Source: Marinobacterium arenosum
GTDB lineage: Bacteria; Pseudomonadota; Gammaproteobacteria; Pseudomonadales; Balneatricaceae
Reading direction: 5' to 3'
Assembly: GCF_019795155.1 (NCBI RefSeq)
Contig: NZ_JAILYN010000039.1
Span: 1 to 44,251, forward strand
DNA: 44,251 nucleotides
This document shows positions 16,212-25,496 of the stretch, in pieces. The position numbers and the translations under genes are program-made. The number at the start of each line of letters is the position of its first letter. Positions within the stretch are counted from its first letter, which is position 1. Below the pieces are notes generated by a model. That model saw only the letters and a program-made list of their open reading frames with translations. It made no database searches and was not told the DNA's origin.

Positions 16212-17108
16212 ATGGATCGATTGAAAGCAATGCAGTTCTTCTGCAAGGTGGCCGAGCTTGGCAATTTCACCAGCGCCGCCGAACAGCTGCATGTCTCCAA
16301 AGGGGTGGTCAGCCGCCAGATCAGCGAGCTGGAAAGCCATCTGAACACCCGCCTGTTGAACCGCAGCACCCGACGGGTCAGCCTCACCGAAGCGGGCGAG
16401 CAGGTCTATCAGCAGGCCCAGCAGCTGCTCGATCAGTTCGACCAGCTGGAGAGTAGCCTGCGTTACGGCCAGGACACTCCGCACGGCCTGTTGAAGGTGT
16501 CGGCGCCGGACACCTTCGGTGCGGCCGACCTGGTGATGCTGGTCGAGCAGTTCTGCGAGCAGTACCCGCACCTGAAGGTGGAGCTGCTGCTGGACAACCA
16601 ACATATCGACCTGGTCAAGGAATCGGTCGACGTGGCATTGCGTTTTTCGGTCAAGCTGGCCGACTCCGACCTGATCGCCCGCAAACTGGCCGAGATCGAC
16701 CTGGCGTTCTACGCCTCGCCGGGCTATCTGGCCAAACATGGCGAACCGACCAGCATCGAGCAGCTCAGCAGCGACCACCAGGGCTTTCGCTTCACCCCCA
16801 ACCGCAACACCGCCCAGTGGAACGTCATCGAACAGGGCGAAACCGTCAGCCGGCCCAAGCGCTGGACCCTGGCGACCAATAACGGCCACTCGCTGATCAG
16901 TGCCGCGCTACGCGGTATGGGGGTATTGCAGTCACCGGCTCTGGCCGTCCAGCCGTACCTGGAAAACGGCGAACTGAAACGTATCCTGCCCAATTGCGAA
17001 ACACCCAAGCTGAGCGTTTACGCCGTCTACCAGAGTCGGCGCCACACCCCGGCCAAGGTCAGCCGTTTCGTCGAGTTCGTTCAGCAGTATTTCAATAACT
17101 ACAGCTGA
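16212..17108 (+). CDS. LysR-family regulator, DsdC/PecT-like single-gene type
   Basis: A 298-residue LysR regulator starting at the ATG at 16212, which has CAGGAG six bases upstream and gives the family N terminus MDRLKAMQFFCKVAELGNFT. An open frame extends upstream to 15372, but that part is antisense to the AraC gene and is not coding. The helix-turn-helix is AAEQLHVSKGVVSRQISELE; the effector domain starts LLKVSAPDTFGAADLVMLV. The target is unknown; the divergent AraC gene is the nearest candidate. Confidence 0.9.
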   Translation: MDRLKAMQFFCKVAELGNFTSAAEQLHVSKGVVSRQISELESHLNTRLLNRSTRRVSLTEAGEQVYQQAQQLLDQFDQLESSLRYGQDTPHGLLKVSAPDTFGAADLVMLVEQFCEQYPHLKVELLLDNQHIDLVKESVDVALRFSVKLADSDLIARKLAEIDLAFYASPGYLAKHGEPTSIEQLSSDHQGFRFTPNRNTAQWNVIEQGETVSRPKRWTLATNNGHSLISAALRGMGVLQSPALAVQPYLENGELKRILPNCETPKLSVYAVYQSRRHTPAKVSRFVEFVQQYFNNYS

Positions 17109-17124
17109 GCTACAACTGAGCCGC

Positions 17125-18078
17125 CTAGCGCGCAAAACCGGGTGGCGCCACCGGCGGTACGGTCTCGCGCAGCACCTCGGCGATCTGGCCGCGCACCCAG
17201 GCGCACATCGGGTCCTGATGGTGGCGGGCATGCCAATACATGTAGAAGATGATCTCGCGCTGCTTCAGCTCCTTGGGAACCTCGCGCAGCACCAGCGCCC
17301 GGCCACGGGCGATATGCTCGGCCAGTCGCTGCGGCAGCGTGAAGATCAGATCGGTCCCCTCGCAGAAGTCCGCCACCGGCATAAAGCTGGCCAGCCGCCG
17401 CATCACCCGGCGTGAACGTCCCAGTGCGGCCAGCTTATCATCCATGATGCCGGGCCCCCGGCCGGTAATCGACACCAGGCCGTGCAGCGCCTGGGCATAG
17501 CTGTCGACCGTCAGCGGGCCGACCGCCAGCGGATTGTGCCGGTCCATCAGGCAGACAGGGTCCATCCGGTCAACCACCATCCGGTGCAACTGATCGACGC
17601 CAGCGGTCGGTTGCAGGCCGGTCATAGTGAAATGCACCTCGCCACTGTCCAGTAGCTGGAACGGATCCTCCCGCAGCGGCTGCAGCTCCAGCCGCAGATT
17701 GGGCGCCACTTGATGCAGCCGTTTGCTGATCGGCGGTATATAGAGCGCCAACTCCAGATCCAGCCCGCTGATCCGCACCACATCATCCGCCGTGGCCGGG
17801 TCGAAACGCGGCGCGGCGATCAACCGGTTTACCCCCTGCAGCAGCGCGCTCAGCCGTGGCAGCAGCTCGTGGCCGCGGGCGCTGAGGTCATAGCCACTGG
17901 CGGTACGCACCAGCAGCGGATCATCGAAGGTGCCGCGCAGTCGCTGCAACGCCCGGCTGACCGCCGGCTGACTCATGCCCAGCCGGTCGGCGGCGCGGGA
18001 GACATGACGCTCCTCCAGCAGTGCCTGCAGCACCACCAGCAGATTCAGGTCAACCGATCTTAAATTCACTTCACGCAT
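17125..18078 (-). CDS. LysR-family regulator, NodD/LeuO-like branch
   Basis: A 317-residue LysR regulator. Its N terminus LRSVDLNLLVVLQALLEERH leads to the helix-turn-helix LGMSQPAVSRALQRLRGTF and then DPLLVRTASGYDL. The effector domain begins VVRISGLDLELALYIPPI. It is divergent from the flavodoxin-like gene at 18158 across 79 bases, so that gene is the likely target. Many LysR proteins in this layout control quinone- or flavin-linked reductases. Confidence 0.9.
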   Translation of the reverse strand: MREVNLRSVDLNLLVVLQALLEERHVSRAADRLGMSQPAVSRALQRLRGTFDDPLLVRTASGYDLSARGHELLPRLSALLQGVNRLIAAPRFDPATADDVVRISGLDLELALYIPPISKRLHQVAPNLRLELQPLREDPFQLLDSGEVHFTMTGLQPTAGVDQLHRMVVDRMDPVCLMDRHNPLAVGPLTVDSYAQALHGLVSITGRGPGIMDDKLAALGRSRRVMRRLASFMPVADFCEGTDLIFTLPQRLAEHIARGRALVLREVPKELKQREIIFYMYWHARHHQDPMCAWVRGQIAEVLRETVPPVAPPGFAR

Positions 18079-18157
18079 AGTAAAAATAAAGATAATGCAT
18101 TAGATGCATCAAAGCCACAGCTTTAGAGTGATACCTGTTCCCATTAAGAGAGACTGC

Positions 18158-18745
18158 ATGATTCAGGTCGCCATCGCTTACCACTCCGGATTCGGCCATA
18201 CCGAGGTACTGGCCCAGGCGGTCGCCGCCGGGGTCGAGCAGGCCGGCGCGGCGGCCCGACTGGTGCCGGTAGCGGAACTGGCACAGGTGGACTGGTGCAC
18301 GCTGAAAGCCGCCGATGCGATCATCTTCGGCAGCCCGACCTATATGGGCAATGTCAGCGGGCCGTTCAAATGCTTCATGGACGCCAGCGTGCGGATCTGG
18401 GGCGAACAGGGCTGGCAAGACAAGCTGGCCGCCGGTTTCACCAACTCGGCCAGCCAGAACGGCGACAAGCTCAACACGCTGATAGCGATGGCGTTGTTCG
18501 CCGCCCAGCACGGCATGCACTGGGTCAGCCTGGGACTGCTGCCCGGCAACAACAGCAGTACCGGCAGCGACGAGGACCTTAACCGGCTGGGCAGCTCGCT
18601 GGGCGCCATGGCACAGAGCAACGCCGACCAGGATCCGGCGCTGACGCCGCCACAGGCAGACCGCTGCACCGCCCGCCGGCTGGGGGAGCGGGTCGCGCTG
18701 GCCGCCGGTCGCTGGCGGCGCGGTGTCGAACAGGCAACGCTGTAA
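18158..18745 (+). CDS. WrbA-like flavodoxin-fold NAD(P)H:quinone oxidoreductase
   Basis: A 195-residue cytosolic flavoprotein. The FMN phosphate loop is YHSGFGHTEVLAQAV near residue 8, and the second FMN loop is FGSPTYMGNVSGPFKCFMD. GFTNSASQNGDKLNTL and HGMHWVSLGLLPGNN match the WrbA/flavodoxin_2-type core. I start at the ATG at 18158, with AAGAGAG upstream; an earlier ATG at 18104 adds 18 residues without homology and runs into the LysR promoter. It probably reduces quinones by two electrons. The C terminus is Arg-rich and ends in the 9-bp repeat. Confidence 0.82.
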   Translation: MIQVAIAYHSGFGHTEVLAQAVAAGVEQAGAAARLVPVAELAQVDWCTLKAADAIIFGSPTYMGNVSGPFKCFMDASVRIWGEQGWQDKLAAGFTNSASQNGDKLNTLIAMALFAAQHGMHWVSLGLLPGNNSSTGSDEDLNRLGSSLGAMAQSNADQDPALTPPQADRCTARRLGERVALAAGRWRRGVEQATL

Positions 18746-18771
18746 ACGCTGTAAACGCTGTAAACGCTGTA
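18736..18771 (+). repeat. 9-bp tandem repeat, four copies, containing the stop codon
   Basis: AACGCTGTA is repeated four times without a break, starting inside the last codons of the flavoprotein gene. Because the unit is nine bases and contains TAA in frame, every copy adds another in-frame stop, so slippage would not alter the protein. Confidence 0.95.
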
Positions 18772-18904
18772 ACAGCGCTATTGAGCGCAAAATGGCAACA
18801 AATTATTGAGAAGATCGATGAAACCCGAGCCGCGAAATCTGGTCACAGTCGGACTGAGCATCAAGGTCCAGCAGAGTTAAGCCAAGGGCTACAAGAGAGC
18901 AAAC

Positions 18905-19468
18905 ATGAAGTTCACCCATCGCATCCTCAACGATCGCGCCGGCTACGGCTGGGGCCCGATCCTAATGCACTGGCTGATCGCCCTGGCGATCATCGGCCTC
19001 TATCCGCTCGGCCTCTATATCACCGACCTGACCTATTACGACCCGGACTACCGAATCATGCCGCACTGGCATAAAAGCATCGGCCTGCTGGTGCTCGGCC
19101 TGCTGGCGCTGCGACTGGCCTGGCGTATGATCAACCGCCCGCCGCAGCCGCTGCCGCAGCCGAAACTGCTGACCGCCGCCACCCACCTGGTGCACAACCT
19201 GCTTTACCTGCTGCTGATCGTGGTGCTGGTCTCCGGCTACCTGATCTCGACCGCTGATGGCCGCGCTATCGATGTGTTCAACTGGTTCGCAGTGCCGGCA
19301 CTGCCGGCGCTGGTGGAAAACCAGGAAGATGTCGCCGGGGCGGTCCACTATTACAGCGCCACCGCGCTAATCGTACTGTCGGCCCTGCATGCCCTGGCCG
19401 CACTGAAACACCATTTTGTTAACAAAGACGACACCCTTAAACGGATGTTTGGATTGAGGAAGGCTTAA
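18905..19468 (+). CDS. Cytochrome b561-family membrane protein
   Basis: A 187-residue four-helix membrane protein. Conserved features of the bacterial cytochrome b561 family are YGWGPILMHWLIALAIIGLY, with a heme-ligand-type His in helix 1, MPHWHKSIGLLVLGLLALRL in helix 2, and HYYSATALIVLSALHALAALKHH in helix 4. It probably carries two b hemes and moves electrons between ubiquinol and an acceptor. It is followed after 2 bases by a YceI-family gene, a pairing seen widely in proteobacteria; the two should be one transcript ending at the terminator at 20071. Confidence 0.88.
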   Translation: MKFTHRILNDRAGYGWGPILMHWLIALAIIGLYPLGLYITDLTYYDPDYRIMPHWHKSIGLLVLGLLALRLAWRMINRPPQPLPQPKLLTAATHLVHNLLYLLLIVVLVSGYLISTADGRAIDVFNWFAVPALPALVENQEDVAGAVHYYSATALIVLSALHALAALKHHFVNKDDTLKRMFGLRKA

Positions 19469-19470
19469 CC

Positions 19471-20043
19471 ATGAAGAAACTGATCTCCGCGATCGCTCTG
19501 GCCGCTACCGCAGCTGCCACCCCGGCCCTGGCAGACGACTACCAGATCGACACCAAAGGCGCCCACGCTTCAATCAACTTCAAGATCGCCCACCTGGGTA
19601 CCAGCTGGCTGCTGGGCCGCTTCAACACTTTCAGCGGCGACTTCAGCTTCGACAACGACGATCCGTCGGCCGCCAAGATCGCCCTGGAGATCGATACCGC
19701 GTCCATCGACTCCAACCACGCCGAGCGTGACAAGCACCTGCGCAGCGACGAGTTCCTGCATGTTGCCAAGTATCCGAAGGCAACGTTCGTCAGCACCGGC
19801 TACCAGGACAACGGCAATGGCGGCGGCACCCTGAAAGGCGACCTGACCCTGCACGGCGTCACCAAGAACATCGAGATCGACGTCGAGAAAGTCGGTGAAG
19901 GCGCCGACCCCTGGGGCGGCTACCGGATGGGCTTCGCCGGCACCACCGAGCTGAAACTGAAGGATTTCGGCATTAACTACAACCTGGGCCCGGCCTCCGA
20001 AACAGTCTACATGGACCTGCATATCGAAGGCGTCCGCAAGTAA
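19471..20043 (+). CDS. YceI-family periplasmic lipid-binding protein
   Basis: A 190-residue protein with a Sec signal peptide (MKKLISAIALAATAAATPALA, cleavage before DDYQID). The mature part is a YceI lipocalin-like barrel: DTKGAHASINFKIAHLGTSW, FSGDFSFDNDDPSAAKIALE, SNHAERDKHLRSDEFLHVAK, YPKATFVSTGY and LTLHGVTKNIEIDVE. The family binds isoprenoid lipids such as polyprenols or quinones. The adjacent cytochrome b561 gene suggests a quinone-related role. Confidence 0.93.
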   Translation: MKKLISAIALAATAAATPALADDYQIDTKGAHASINFKIAHLGTSWLLGRFNTFSGDFSFDNDDPSAAKIALEIDTASIDSNHAERDKHLRSDEFLHVAKYPKATFVSTGYQDNGNGGGTLKGDLTLHGVTKNIEIDVEKVGEGADPWGGYRMGFAGTTELKLKDFGINYNLGPASETVYMDLHIEGVRK

Positions 20044-20070
20044 CCGCCCGACGTTCACGCATTCTCCCCC

Positions 20071-20107
20071 GCCGGCCTGCCCCACTGCAGGCCGGCTTTT
20101 TTATTTT
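20071..20107 (+). terminator. Intrinsic terminator of the cytochrome b561-yceI unit
   Basis: The stem GCCGGCCTGC...GCAGGCCGGC is followed by TTTTTTATTTTT, 27 bases after the yceI stop. Confidence 0.93.
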
Positions 20108-20244
20108 TGCCATCCTCGCTGCCTAGCCGCCCACACCACGCAGCCTCACCCCCAACGCTCCATTCCCCCCTTTATCCCGGCAAAAATTGAGCTGGCTACT
20201 ACCAAAGTCCAAAACACATCTGCTAACGTAAGCCCCATAACCAG

Positions 20245-20507
20245 GGAGCCTGTGAACAAGTCCCTTAGGCCTCTGGCTGTCGGAGCGATCAGAGATCAAG
20301 GCAACGATTACAGACGTACTGGTTGTCCGTCGAAAATCGTTAACGCAGAGCTCTGATTGCTCCGACAGCCCCGGAGGGCGGGCTCTATAACGGCCATCTG
20401 CTTTGTCAGGCAGCTTGGAAAGGACGCGTCATTCCGCTGCGCTGCCTTTCGCGCATCTGGCCGTTCTAGAGCCCGCAGAGAACATAAGGGACTTATTCAC
20501 AGGTTCC
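20245..20507 (+). mobile_element. MITE-like element, copy A (263 bp)
   Basis: Terminal inverted repeats GGAGCCTGTGAACAAGTCCC and GGGACTTATTCACAGGTTCC bound a gene-free body. Inside are two long hairpins: arms at 20275-20294 and 20351-20370 (GGCTGTCGGAGC / GCTCCGACAGCC), and arms at 20378-20395 and 20458-20476 (GCGGGCTCTA / TAGAGCCCGC). A second copy lies in opposite orientation at 38798-39089. The ends resemble those of IS5-type elements, but no transposase is present. Flanks CCAG and CTAA are not a perfect duplication. Confidence 0.88.
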
Positions 20508-20544
20508 CTAAAAATATATAACGACAACAAAGACACGCACCCAC

Positions 20545-22479
20545 ATGACACAGCATCTGAGTAAGCTCAGTAGCAGATTGCTACGTCCAATCCTGTTTGC
20601 GGTTATCGCAATCATCCTGGTTCAGGTGGCGATCCTGCTGTCGGTGACCCGCAGCAGCGTTTCCGACCTGGTCGACCAGGTCGTCACCACCCTCAACGAC
20701 GGCGGCAGCCAGATGTCCGCCCGGCTCGATAGCGCCGGCCAGAATGTCGGCAGTGCCATCCAGCAGCTGTCGGTAGACTCCGGCAGGGCGCTGACCCAAA
20801 CCCTTCAGACACAGCTCAGCCAGGAGCAGCAGAACGTCGAGAAGTTGCTGGTCAGCTCGGTCCAGGAAACCGCCAACGCCATGGCCCAATTGATGGCGGT
20901 CTCTGCGCCGGATGCGATCTGGGATCGCGACACCCCGGCGCTGACCAAGCTGGTGCGGATGCTGCACCGTAATCCGGATGTAGTGTTCGCCCGCTACTAC
21001 GATATGGAAGGCCAACCGCTGACCCGCTACCTCGACAAGCGCAAGCCGAAGATCAAGGAGCTGCTGAAGAACGGCAAGGGCAAAGGCTCGATGAACAAGG
21101 TGATCGACGCCGCCAAGCGCGACCCGAGCATCTATATGGTGGAGGTCGACATCAACCCGCGCGGCGCGGTGATCGGCCGCTTTCTGCTGGCGGTCTCCAA
21201 CGAGCAGGCCACCACTGCCAGCCAGCAACTGTCGCAGCGCTTCGACAGCCTGATCAGCGGCACCCGCGACCAGGTCAAGCAGGTGATCGACCAGCAGGCC
21301 AACCAGGCCAAGGGCGTGCTGCAGCAGGCGATCGCCGCGGCCAGCGAGCTTAACCGCAACACCAACCGGCAGACCGGACAGGAGATCGAACAGGCCTCGT
21401 CCGACCTGCTGCAGAGCCTGACGATGATCCTGATCGGTCTGGGCGTACTGATGGTACTGATCCTGGTGGCGATCATGACCGCCCGCATCACCAGTAAACT
21501 GGTGGCGCTGACCGGTTCGCTGCAGGAGCTGGCCGCCGGCGAAGGCGACCTGACCAAGCGGATCGACCTGCACAGCAACGACGAGATCGGCGACATGGCC
21601 GGCGCGATCAACTCGTTTATCGGCAAAACCCAGCAACTGGTGCAGCAGGCCAACAGCGCCGCGGAGAACACCGCGCTGCAGATCAACACCATCAACAGTG
21701 TCTCCAGCGACGCCAGCAACGCCGTCGAACGCCAGAACCAGCAGGTACACCAGGTCTCCGAAGCGATGACCGAGATGGTGCAGACCATCAACCAGGTGGC
21801 CGAGCGGATCCAGCACAACCTGAGCAATGTCGACCAGATCCGCCAGGCCGGCCATGAAGCCAGCGAAATCTCCGCCGACGTCAAGGGCACCATCGGCCAA
21901 CTGGCCGGCGAGGTCGCCAGCGCTGCCGAGGTGATCAACGGTGTGGCCGAGCAGAGCAGCCAGATCACCACCATCCTGGAGATGATCAGTGGCGTCGCCG
22001 AGCAGACCAACCTGCTGGCGCTGAACGCCGCCATCGAGGCCGCCCGGGCCGGCGACAAGGGCCGCGGCTTCGCAGTGGTAGCCGACGAGGTACGCGACCT
22101 GGCCAGCAAGACCCAGGCCTCCACCGAGGATATCCACCGCCAGATCGAAGCGCTGCAGAGCGGCGTACAGGGGGCGGTCAAGGTGATCGGCGCCGCCAGC
22201 AGCAAGGCCGACGCCAGCATTGCGGCGATCAACGGCTCCGACGAGCGGATCCAGAGCATCTCCGATGCGGTGCAGCGGTTGTTCGACTTCACCAACGAGA
22301 TCGCCGCGATGGCCGAACAGCAGTCGCAGGTCTCTTCCGAGGTCAACCAGTCAATCGAGCGGATCAGCGACGACGCCAACCTGACCGCCCAGTCGGTGCA
22401 GCAGAACGCCCAGGCCGCCGAGCAGCTCGACCAGTTGGCGCGTTCACTGAAAACCACCCTGGCCCAGTTCAAGGTCTGA
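20545..22479 (+). CDS. Methyl-accepting chemotaxis protein
   Basis: A 644-residue transmembrane receptor. An N-terminal helix (residues 15-35) and a second helix near 290-312 ([18 protein letters not shown]) enclose a periplasmic sensor region of about 250 residues, rich in helices. Next come a HAMP domain ([20 protein letters not shown]) and a cytoplasmic signalling domain whose hairpin tip is IVEMISG-type: [20 protein letters not shown] followed by [20 protein letters not shown]. It signals to CheA/CheW. No che genes are in the window. The gene stands alone between the MITE and a bidirectional terminator. The ligand is unknown. Confidence 0.95.
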   Translation: MTQHLSKLSSRLLRPILFAVIAIILVQVAILLSVTRSSVSDLVDQVVTTLNDGGSQMSARLDSAGQNVGSAIQQLSVDSGRALTQTLQTQLSQEQQNVEKLLVSSVQETANAMAQLMAVSAPDAIWDRDTPALTKLVRMLHRNPDVVFARYYDMEGQPLTRYLDKRKPKIKELLKNGKGKGSMNKVIDAAKRDPSIYMVEVDINPRGAVIGRFLLAVSNEQATTASQQLSQRFDSLISGTRDQVKQVIDQQANQAKGVLQQAIAAASELNRNTNRQTGQEIEQASSDLLQSLTMILIGLGVLMVLILVAIMTARITSKLVALTGSLQELAAGEGDLTKRIDLHSNDEIGDMAGAINSFIGKTQQLVQQANSAAENTALQINTINSVSSDASNAVERQNQQVHQVSEAMTEMVQTINQVAERIQHNLSNVDQIRQAGHEASEISADVKGTIGQLAGEVASAAEVINGVAEQSSQITTILEMISGVAEQTNLLALNAAIEAARAGDKGRGFAVVADEVRDLASKTQASTEDIHRQIEALQSGVQGAVKVIGAASSKADASIAAINGSDERIQSISDAVQRLFDFTNEIAAMAEQQSQVSSEVNQSIERISDDANLTAQSVQQNAQAAEQLDQLARSLKTTLAQFKV

Positions 22480-22530
22480 TTTTCATAATCCCCCCGGCAG
22501 ATCGTTGCCGGGGCTTATACCGTCGAAGTC

Positions 22531-22745
22531 CCCTTGTAGGAGAGGCTCCAGCCGCGACCTTAACTTTCCAAGCCTGCAATGGCTCACTGGCAACGCAGGC
22601 ATTTGTCAGCCGCCGCGTGGGCACAAAAAACGTGCCCACCCTACAAAGCTGGGGATTGTGTCGTGCTTGGTATGCCCTTTGGGTGCTGCGGGCAACATGT
22701 GCCAACCCGGTCGCGGTCGGAGCCCGCTGCTACAGGGGAGTGTTT
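22531..22745. repeat. Composite of REP-like intergenic repeats
   Basis: A TTGTAGGAGAGGCTCCAGCC unit (22534) and its inverted relative GGTCGCGGTCGGAGCCCG (22709), which ends GCTACAGGGG, bracket an inner hairpin GTGGGCACAAAAAACGTGCC (22616) followed by CACCCTAC. No gene is supported between 22480 and 22908. Confidence 0.7.
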
Positions 22746-22816
22746 GGAAAGCTCAGAGTCGGTGTCGCGACAAGCTGATGACTGATGTGAATGTTTCCCG
22801 CTAACGCGCGAAAAAC

Positions 22817-22858
22817 CATAAAAAAACCGGCTGGTGCATGGCTCCAGCCGGTTTTTTT
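22817..22858. terminator. Bidirectional intrinsic terminator
   Basis: AAAAAAACCGGCTGG...CCAGCCGGTTTTTTT: the stem has A-tracts on one side and T-tracts on the other, so it can stop both the chemotaxis gene on the plus strand and the lipoprotein gene on the minus strand. Confidence 0.9.
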
Positions 22859-22908
22859 AGATTCTATCAGGTGGCCAGCCGCTGCTACGCCCAACCCCTT
22901 CAGCAGTC

Positions 22909-23463
22909 TTACAGGCCGTTGATCTGCTGGAACCTGGCCATCAGCTCGACCGGTTTCTGCTTCTTGTTGCTCTTGTTCAGCACGAAGACCACGGTCTGGC
23001 CCTGCGGGCCGGCGCCGATCTGGGTGTAGCGGAACACCGCTTCGCCCAATTCGCGCACGTCCTTCATATCTTCCAGGGTGCTGAATACGTACAGGCGGCC
23101 ATCTTCGCCACGCAGCTCACCGTAAAAATCCTCGGCGGCCGGCAGCTTGCCGTTGTACATATCGATACCGGCGATACCTTCCAGCTTCTTCTTGTCTTCA
23201 CCGCGCAGGCCGAATACCAGGGTCTCGCCGTGCGGGCCGCCGCCGATAAACACCTTGCGAAACGAAGTCTCACCGACCTGCAGGAACGACTGGTAGGTCT
23301 TGAAGTCGTCGAAAACATAGTGACGGCCTTCATGCGCTACTTCGTACAGGTCCTGATTGTTCAGTTGCGGCGCGGCAGCTGCACTCTTGGTTTCGGTGCT
23401 CTGGCAGCCGTACAGGCCGAGCATTGCGGCAGACAGCAGTGCGCCGGTGATCAGTTTCTTCAT
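22909..23463 (-). CDS. Predicted lipoprotein with an internal duplication
   Basis: A 184-residue exported lipoprotein of unknown function. The signal peptide MKKLITGALLSAAMLGLYGC ends in a lipobox (LYGC, Cys20), followed by Gln and a low-complexity Ala/Ser linker. The rest consists of two related units of about 55-60 residues: EGRHYVFDDFKTYQSF with GGGPHGETLVFGLRGEDKKK, and EDGRLYVFSTLEDMKDV with GAGPQGQTVVFVLNKSNKKQ. Residue 2 after Cys is Gln, which favours the outer membrane. I recognise no named family. It stands alone between terminator and pseudo-operon. Confidence 0.75.
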   Translation of the reverse strand: MKKLITGALLSAAMLGLYGCQSTETKSAAAAPQLNNQDLYEVAHEGRHYVFDDFKTYQSFLQVGETSFRKVFIGGGPHGETLVFGLRGEDKKKLEGIAGIDMYNGKLPAAEDFYGELRGEDGRLYVFSTLEDMKDVRELGEAVFRYTQIGAGPQGQTVVFVLNKSNKKQKPVELMARFQQINGL

Positions 23464-23606
23464 TCCTGGCCTCGCATTATCGGGTTATTTCAAATAACCG
23501 AGACTCTAGCCGCAATAAATGACAAAACTGTGTCAAAACGATTCAGACCGGCTTATCTAGTTGATTTTGCCGGCCTGAATCCACTGACAGGATGTTTTAA
23601 CCGCTG

Positions 23607-24713
23607 TTAGAGGTCAGCCACCGGATAGAGTACGGCATCCCGGTAACCGGTTATGACAGGAATAACACCGCTCATTTCCGAGTTCAGTGCCTGGTCGCCG
23701 CTGTCGACGATCAGCGGCCGGCCATCCAACTCCTTGAGCTTGGTCTTGGTGGCGATCAGCAGGATGTTGTCCTTGCCGAGCCGACGCAGCAGTTCCGGGC
23801 TGAGCTGCTGGTTGCCGCGACCGATAATATGGCCCTGGCCGCCGATCAGGGTGATCACCAGCCTGGCCGGGTGGCCGTCGGTCAGCTCCAGCAGTTGGGC
23901 GGCGGTGCAGTCGCTGGCGATCAGTTCGCCATTCTCCACCACATCGACCCCCAGCAGGGTGTTGTCCAGCCCCAGCTCGTCCATCACCGCCTGCACGGTG
24001 GAACCGGAGCCCATGATGTAACGCACATCGGGCTGCATCTCCTCCACCACGTGGGCGGCGATATCGTCCAGTACCAGCTCCTCGGACTCCCGGCCGCCCT
24101 GCTTGACGCTCTGCAGGTAGCGATGCTCCTGCGGTACCCGCAACTCGCCATAGTAACGCGCCCGCACCTTGCCCTCGCGGAACGCCTGCTCGTCGATGTC
24201 GCGTACCTCCTGGTCGCCCAAGGTCACCAGTTCACCGTTGACCAGCATCGCCACGATCTCACCGGCCGCCTTCGGCGTCACCGCATAGACCCCGGAGTGG
24301 ATCTTGACCCCGGCCGGAATGCCCAGCACCGGCACCCGCTCATCCAGCACGTTGCAGATATTGCGGGCGGTACCGTCGCCGCCGGCGAACAGCAACAGAT
24401 CGACTCCCGCCTCAACCATATCGCGGGCGGCCCGCTCGGTGTCCTCCGGCGTGGTGGCACCGGCCGCGATCCGGCCGATCACCTGCGGTTCGAAACCGGC
24501 GGCCCGGGCCGCGTCCTCGCCCATCTCGCCTGGATAGGTCACCAGCTGTACCGGCAGACCGGCCAGCACCGCCAGCGCCTGGCCGGTACGCTCGTTGGCG
24601 CGTGGCACCGCACCACGCGCCAACGCCGCCTCCGTGACGCCGTCACTGCCTTTCAACCCCACACTACCGCCCAACCCGGCCACCGGATTGACGATCAACC
24701 CCAACTTGAACAT
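23607..24713 (-). CDS. ATP-NAD kinase family protein (COG3199 type)
   Basis: A 368-residue cytosolic protein. The start MFKLGLIVNPVAGLGGSVGL and the GGDGTARNICNVL motif near 130 are those of the NAD-kinase/diacylglycerol-kinase superfamily; VLGIPAGVKIHSGVYAVTPK follows. Length and order fit the COG3199 subgroup often annotated as acetoin catabolism protein X-like, not housekeeping NadK (about 290 residues). Substrate is uncertain. Its ATG shares one base with the stop of the PilZ gene (TGATG), so translation is coupled. Confidence 0.82.
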   Translation of the reverse strand: MFKLGLIVNPVAGLGGSVGLKGSDGVTEAALARGAVPRANERTGQALAVLAGLPVQLVTYPGEMGEDAARAAGFEPQVIGRIAAGATTPEDTERAARDMVEAGVDLLLFAGGDGTARNICNVLDERVPVLGIPAGVKIHSGVYAVTPKAAGEIVAMLVNGELVTLGDQEVRDIDEQAFREGKVRARYYGELRVPQEHRYLQSVKQGGRESEELVLDDIAAHVVEEMQPDVRYIMGSGSTVQAVMDELGLDNTLLGVDVVENGELIASDCTAAQLLELTDGHPARLVITLIGGQGHIIGRGNQQLSPELLRRLGKDNILLIATKTKLKELDGRPLIVDSGDQALNSEMSGVIPVITGYRDAVLYPVADL

Positions 24714-25432
24714 CAGCGATTCACCTCCGCCAGATAGTCTCCATAACCCGCTTCCAGCAGGCTCTGCTGATACACAAAGCCGGCCAGTACCAGCCTGGCG
24801 TCCTCATCCAGATCAAAAAACTCCACCCCGCAGATCAGGCTGCCGGCGGCACCGCCATCGGGCTGCACATTGCGGATCAGCGCCGGGGTCAGCAGCACCT
24901 GATCCTCGCCGGCCACCGTCAGCCGCAGAGTGACATAAAGCCGCTCACCCACCTCACCCAGCGGCTGACTGCTGAGCAGGCTGGCGCCGCGCAGGCTGAT
25001 ATCGCGGCAGAACACCGTGCGCGGCCAGGACGCCATGCCCAGGCCCGCTTCGTCGTAGTCGTCGACCGATACCGCCAGGTTGACCGGTACCCGGGCATGC
25101 TGGCGAATACGGCTGACCTCGAGCGCCGGCGGATATTCCAGATGCCAGTGCGGATAAGGGTCGCGCGCCTGGGCCAGCAGCCGGGCGCTGAAGGTACAGA
25201 GCGACACGGCGGTGATCAGCCTGACGTTGAGCAGCGCGCCACTTTTCAGCACCACCCGGCGGCCAGCCTGTTTCGGTGTCGCCAGGATCAGGCTGCCCTG
25301 CTCCTGGTAACCCAGCAGGCGCGTACCTAACCGGCCCAGATCGGCGCTCTCCAGTTGTACCGGGCTGCCGATGGGCGGTTTCAGGGATGCCAGGGTGATT
25401 GCCGGGCGATGGTTCGCCAGCGCTTTACTCAT
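24713..25432 (-). CDS. PilZ-domain protein
   Basis: A 239-residue protein, starting at the ATG at 25432 (MSKALANHRP); a TTG four codons earlier is possible. An N-terminal YcgR-N-like part of about 100 residues is followed by a PilZ domain whose RxxxR-like site is RIRQHARVPVNLAVSV and whose DxSxxG motif is CRDISLRGASLL. PilZ domains bind cyclic-di-GMP and often adjust motility or surface behaviour; two chemotaxis receptors lie nearby. It is coupled to the NAD-kinase-like gene and follows pdxB after about 65 bases. Confidence 0.85.
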   Translation of the reverse strand: MSKALANHRPAITLASLKPPIGSPVQLESADLGRLGTRLLGYQEQGSLILATPKQAGRRVVLKSGALLNVRLITAVSLCTFSARLLAQARDPYPHWHLEYPPALEVSRIRQHARVPVNLAVSVDDYDEAGLGMASWPRTVFCRDISLRGASLLSSQPLGEVGERLYVTLRLTVAGEDQVLLTPALIRNVQPDGGAAGSLICGVEFFDLDEDARLVLAGFVYQQSLLEAGYGDYLAEVNR

Positions 25433-25496
25433 CGATAAATCCAAGGGACTCTGCCGAACTGCCTACCACTTCGCCGCTGTGTGCCGTGGCAACCGC

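Noticed and set aside
20581-22472. Long minus-strand frames (518 and 446 codons) under the chemotaxis receptor
   Set aside because: Low-complexity antisense products of a GC-rich coding gene; the plus strand encodes a complete receptor.
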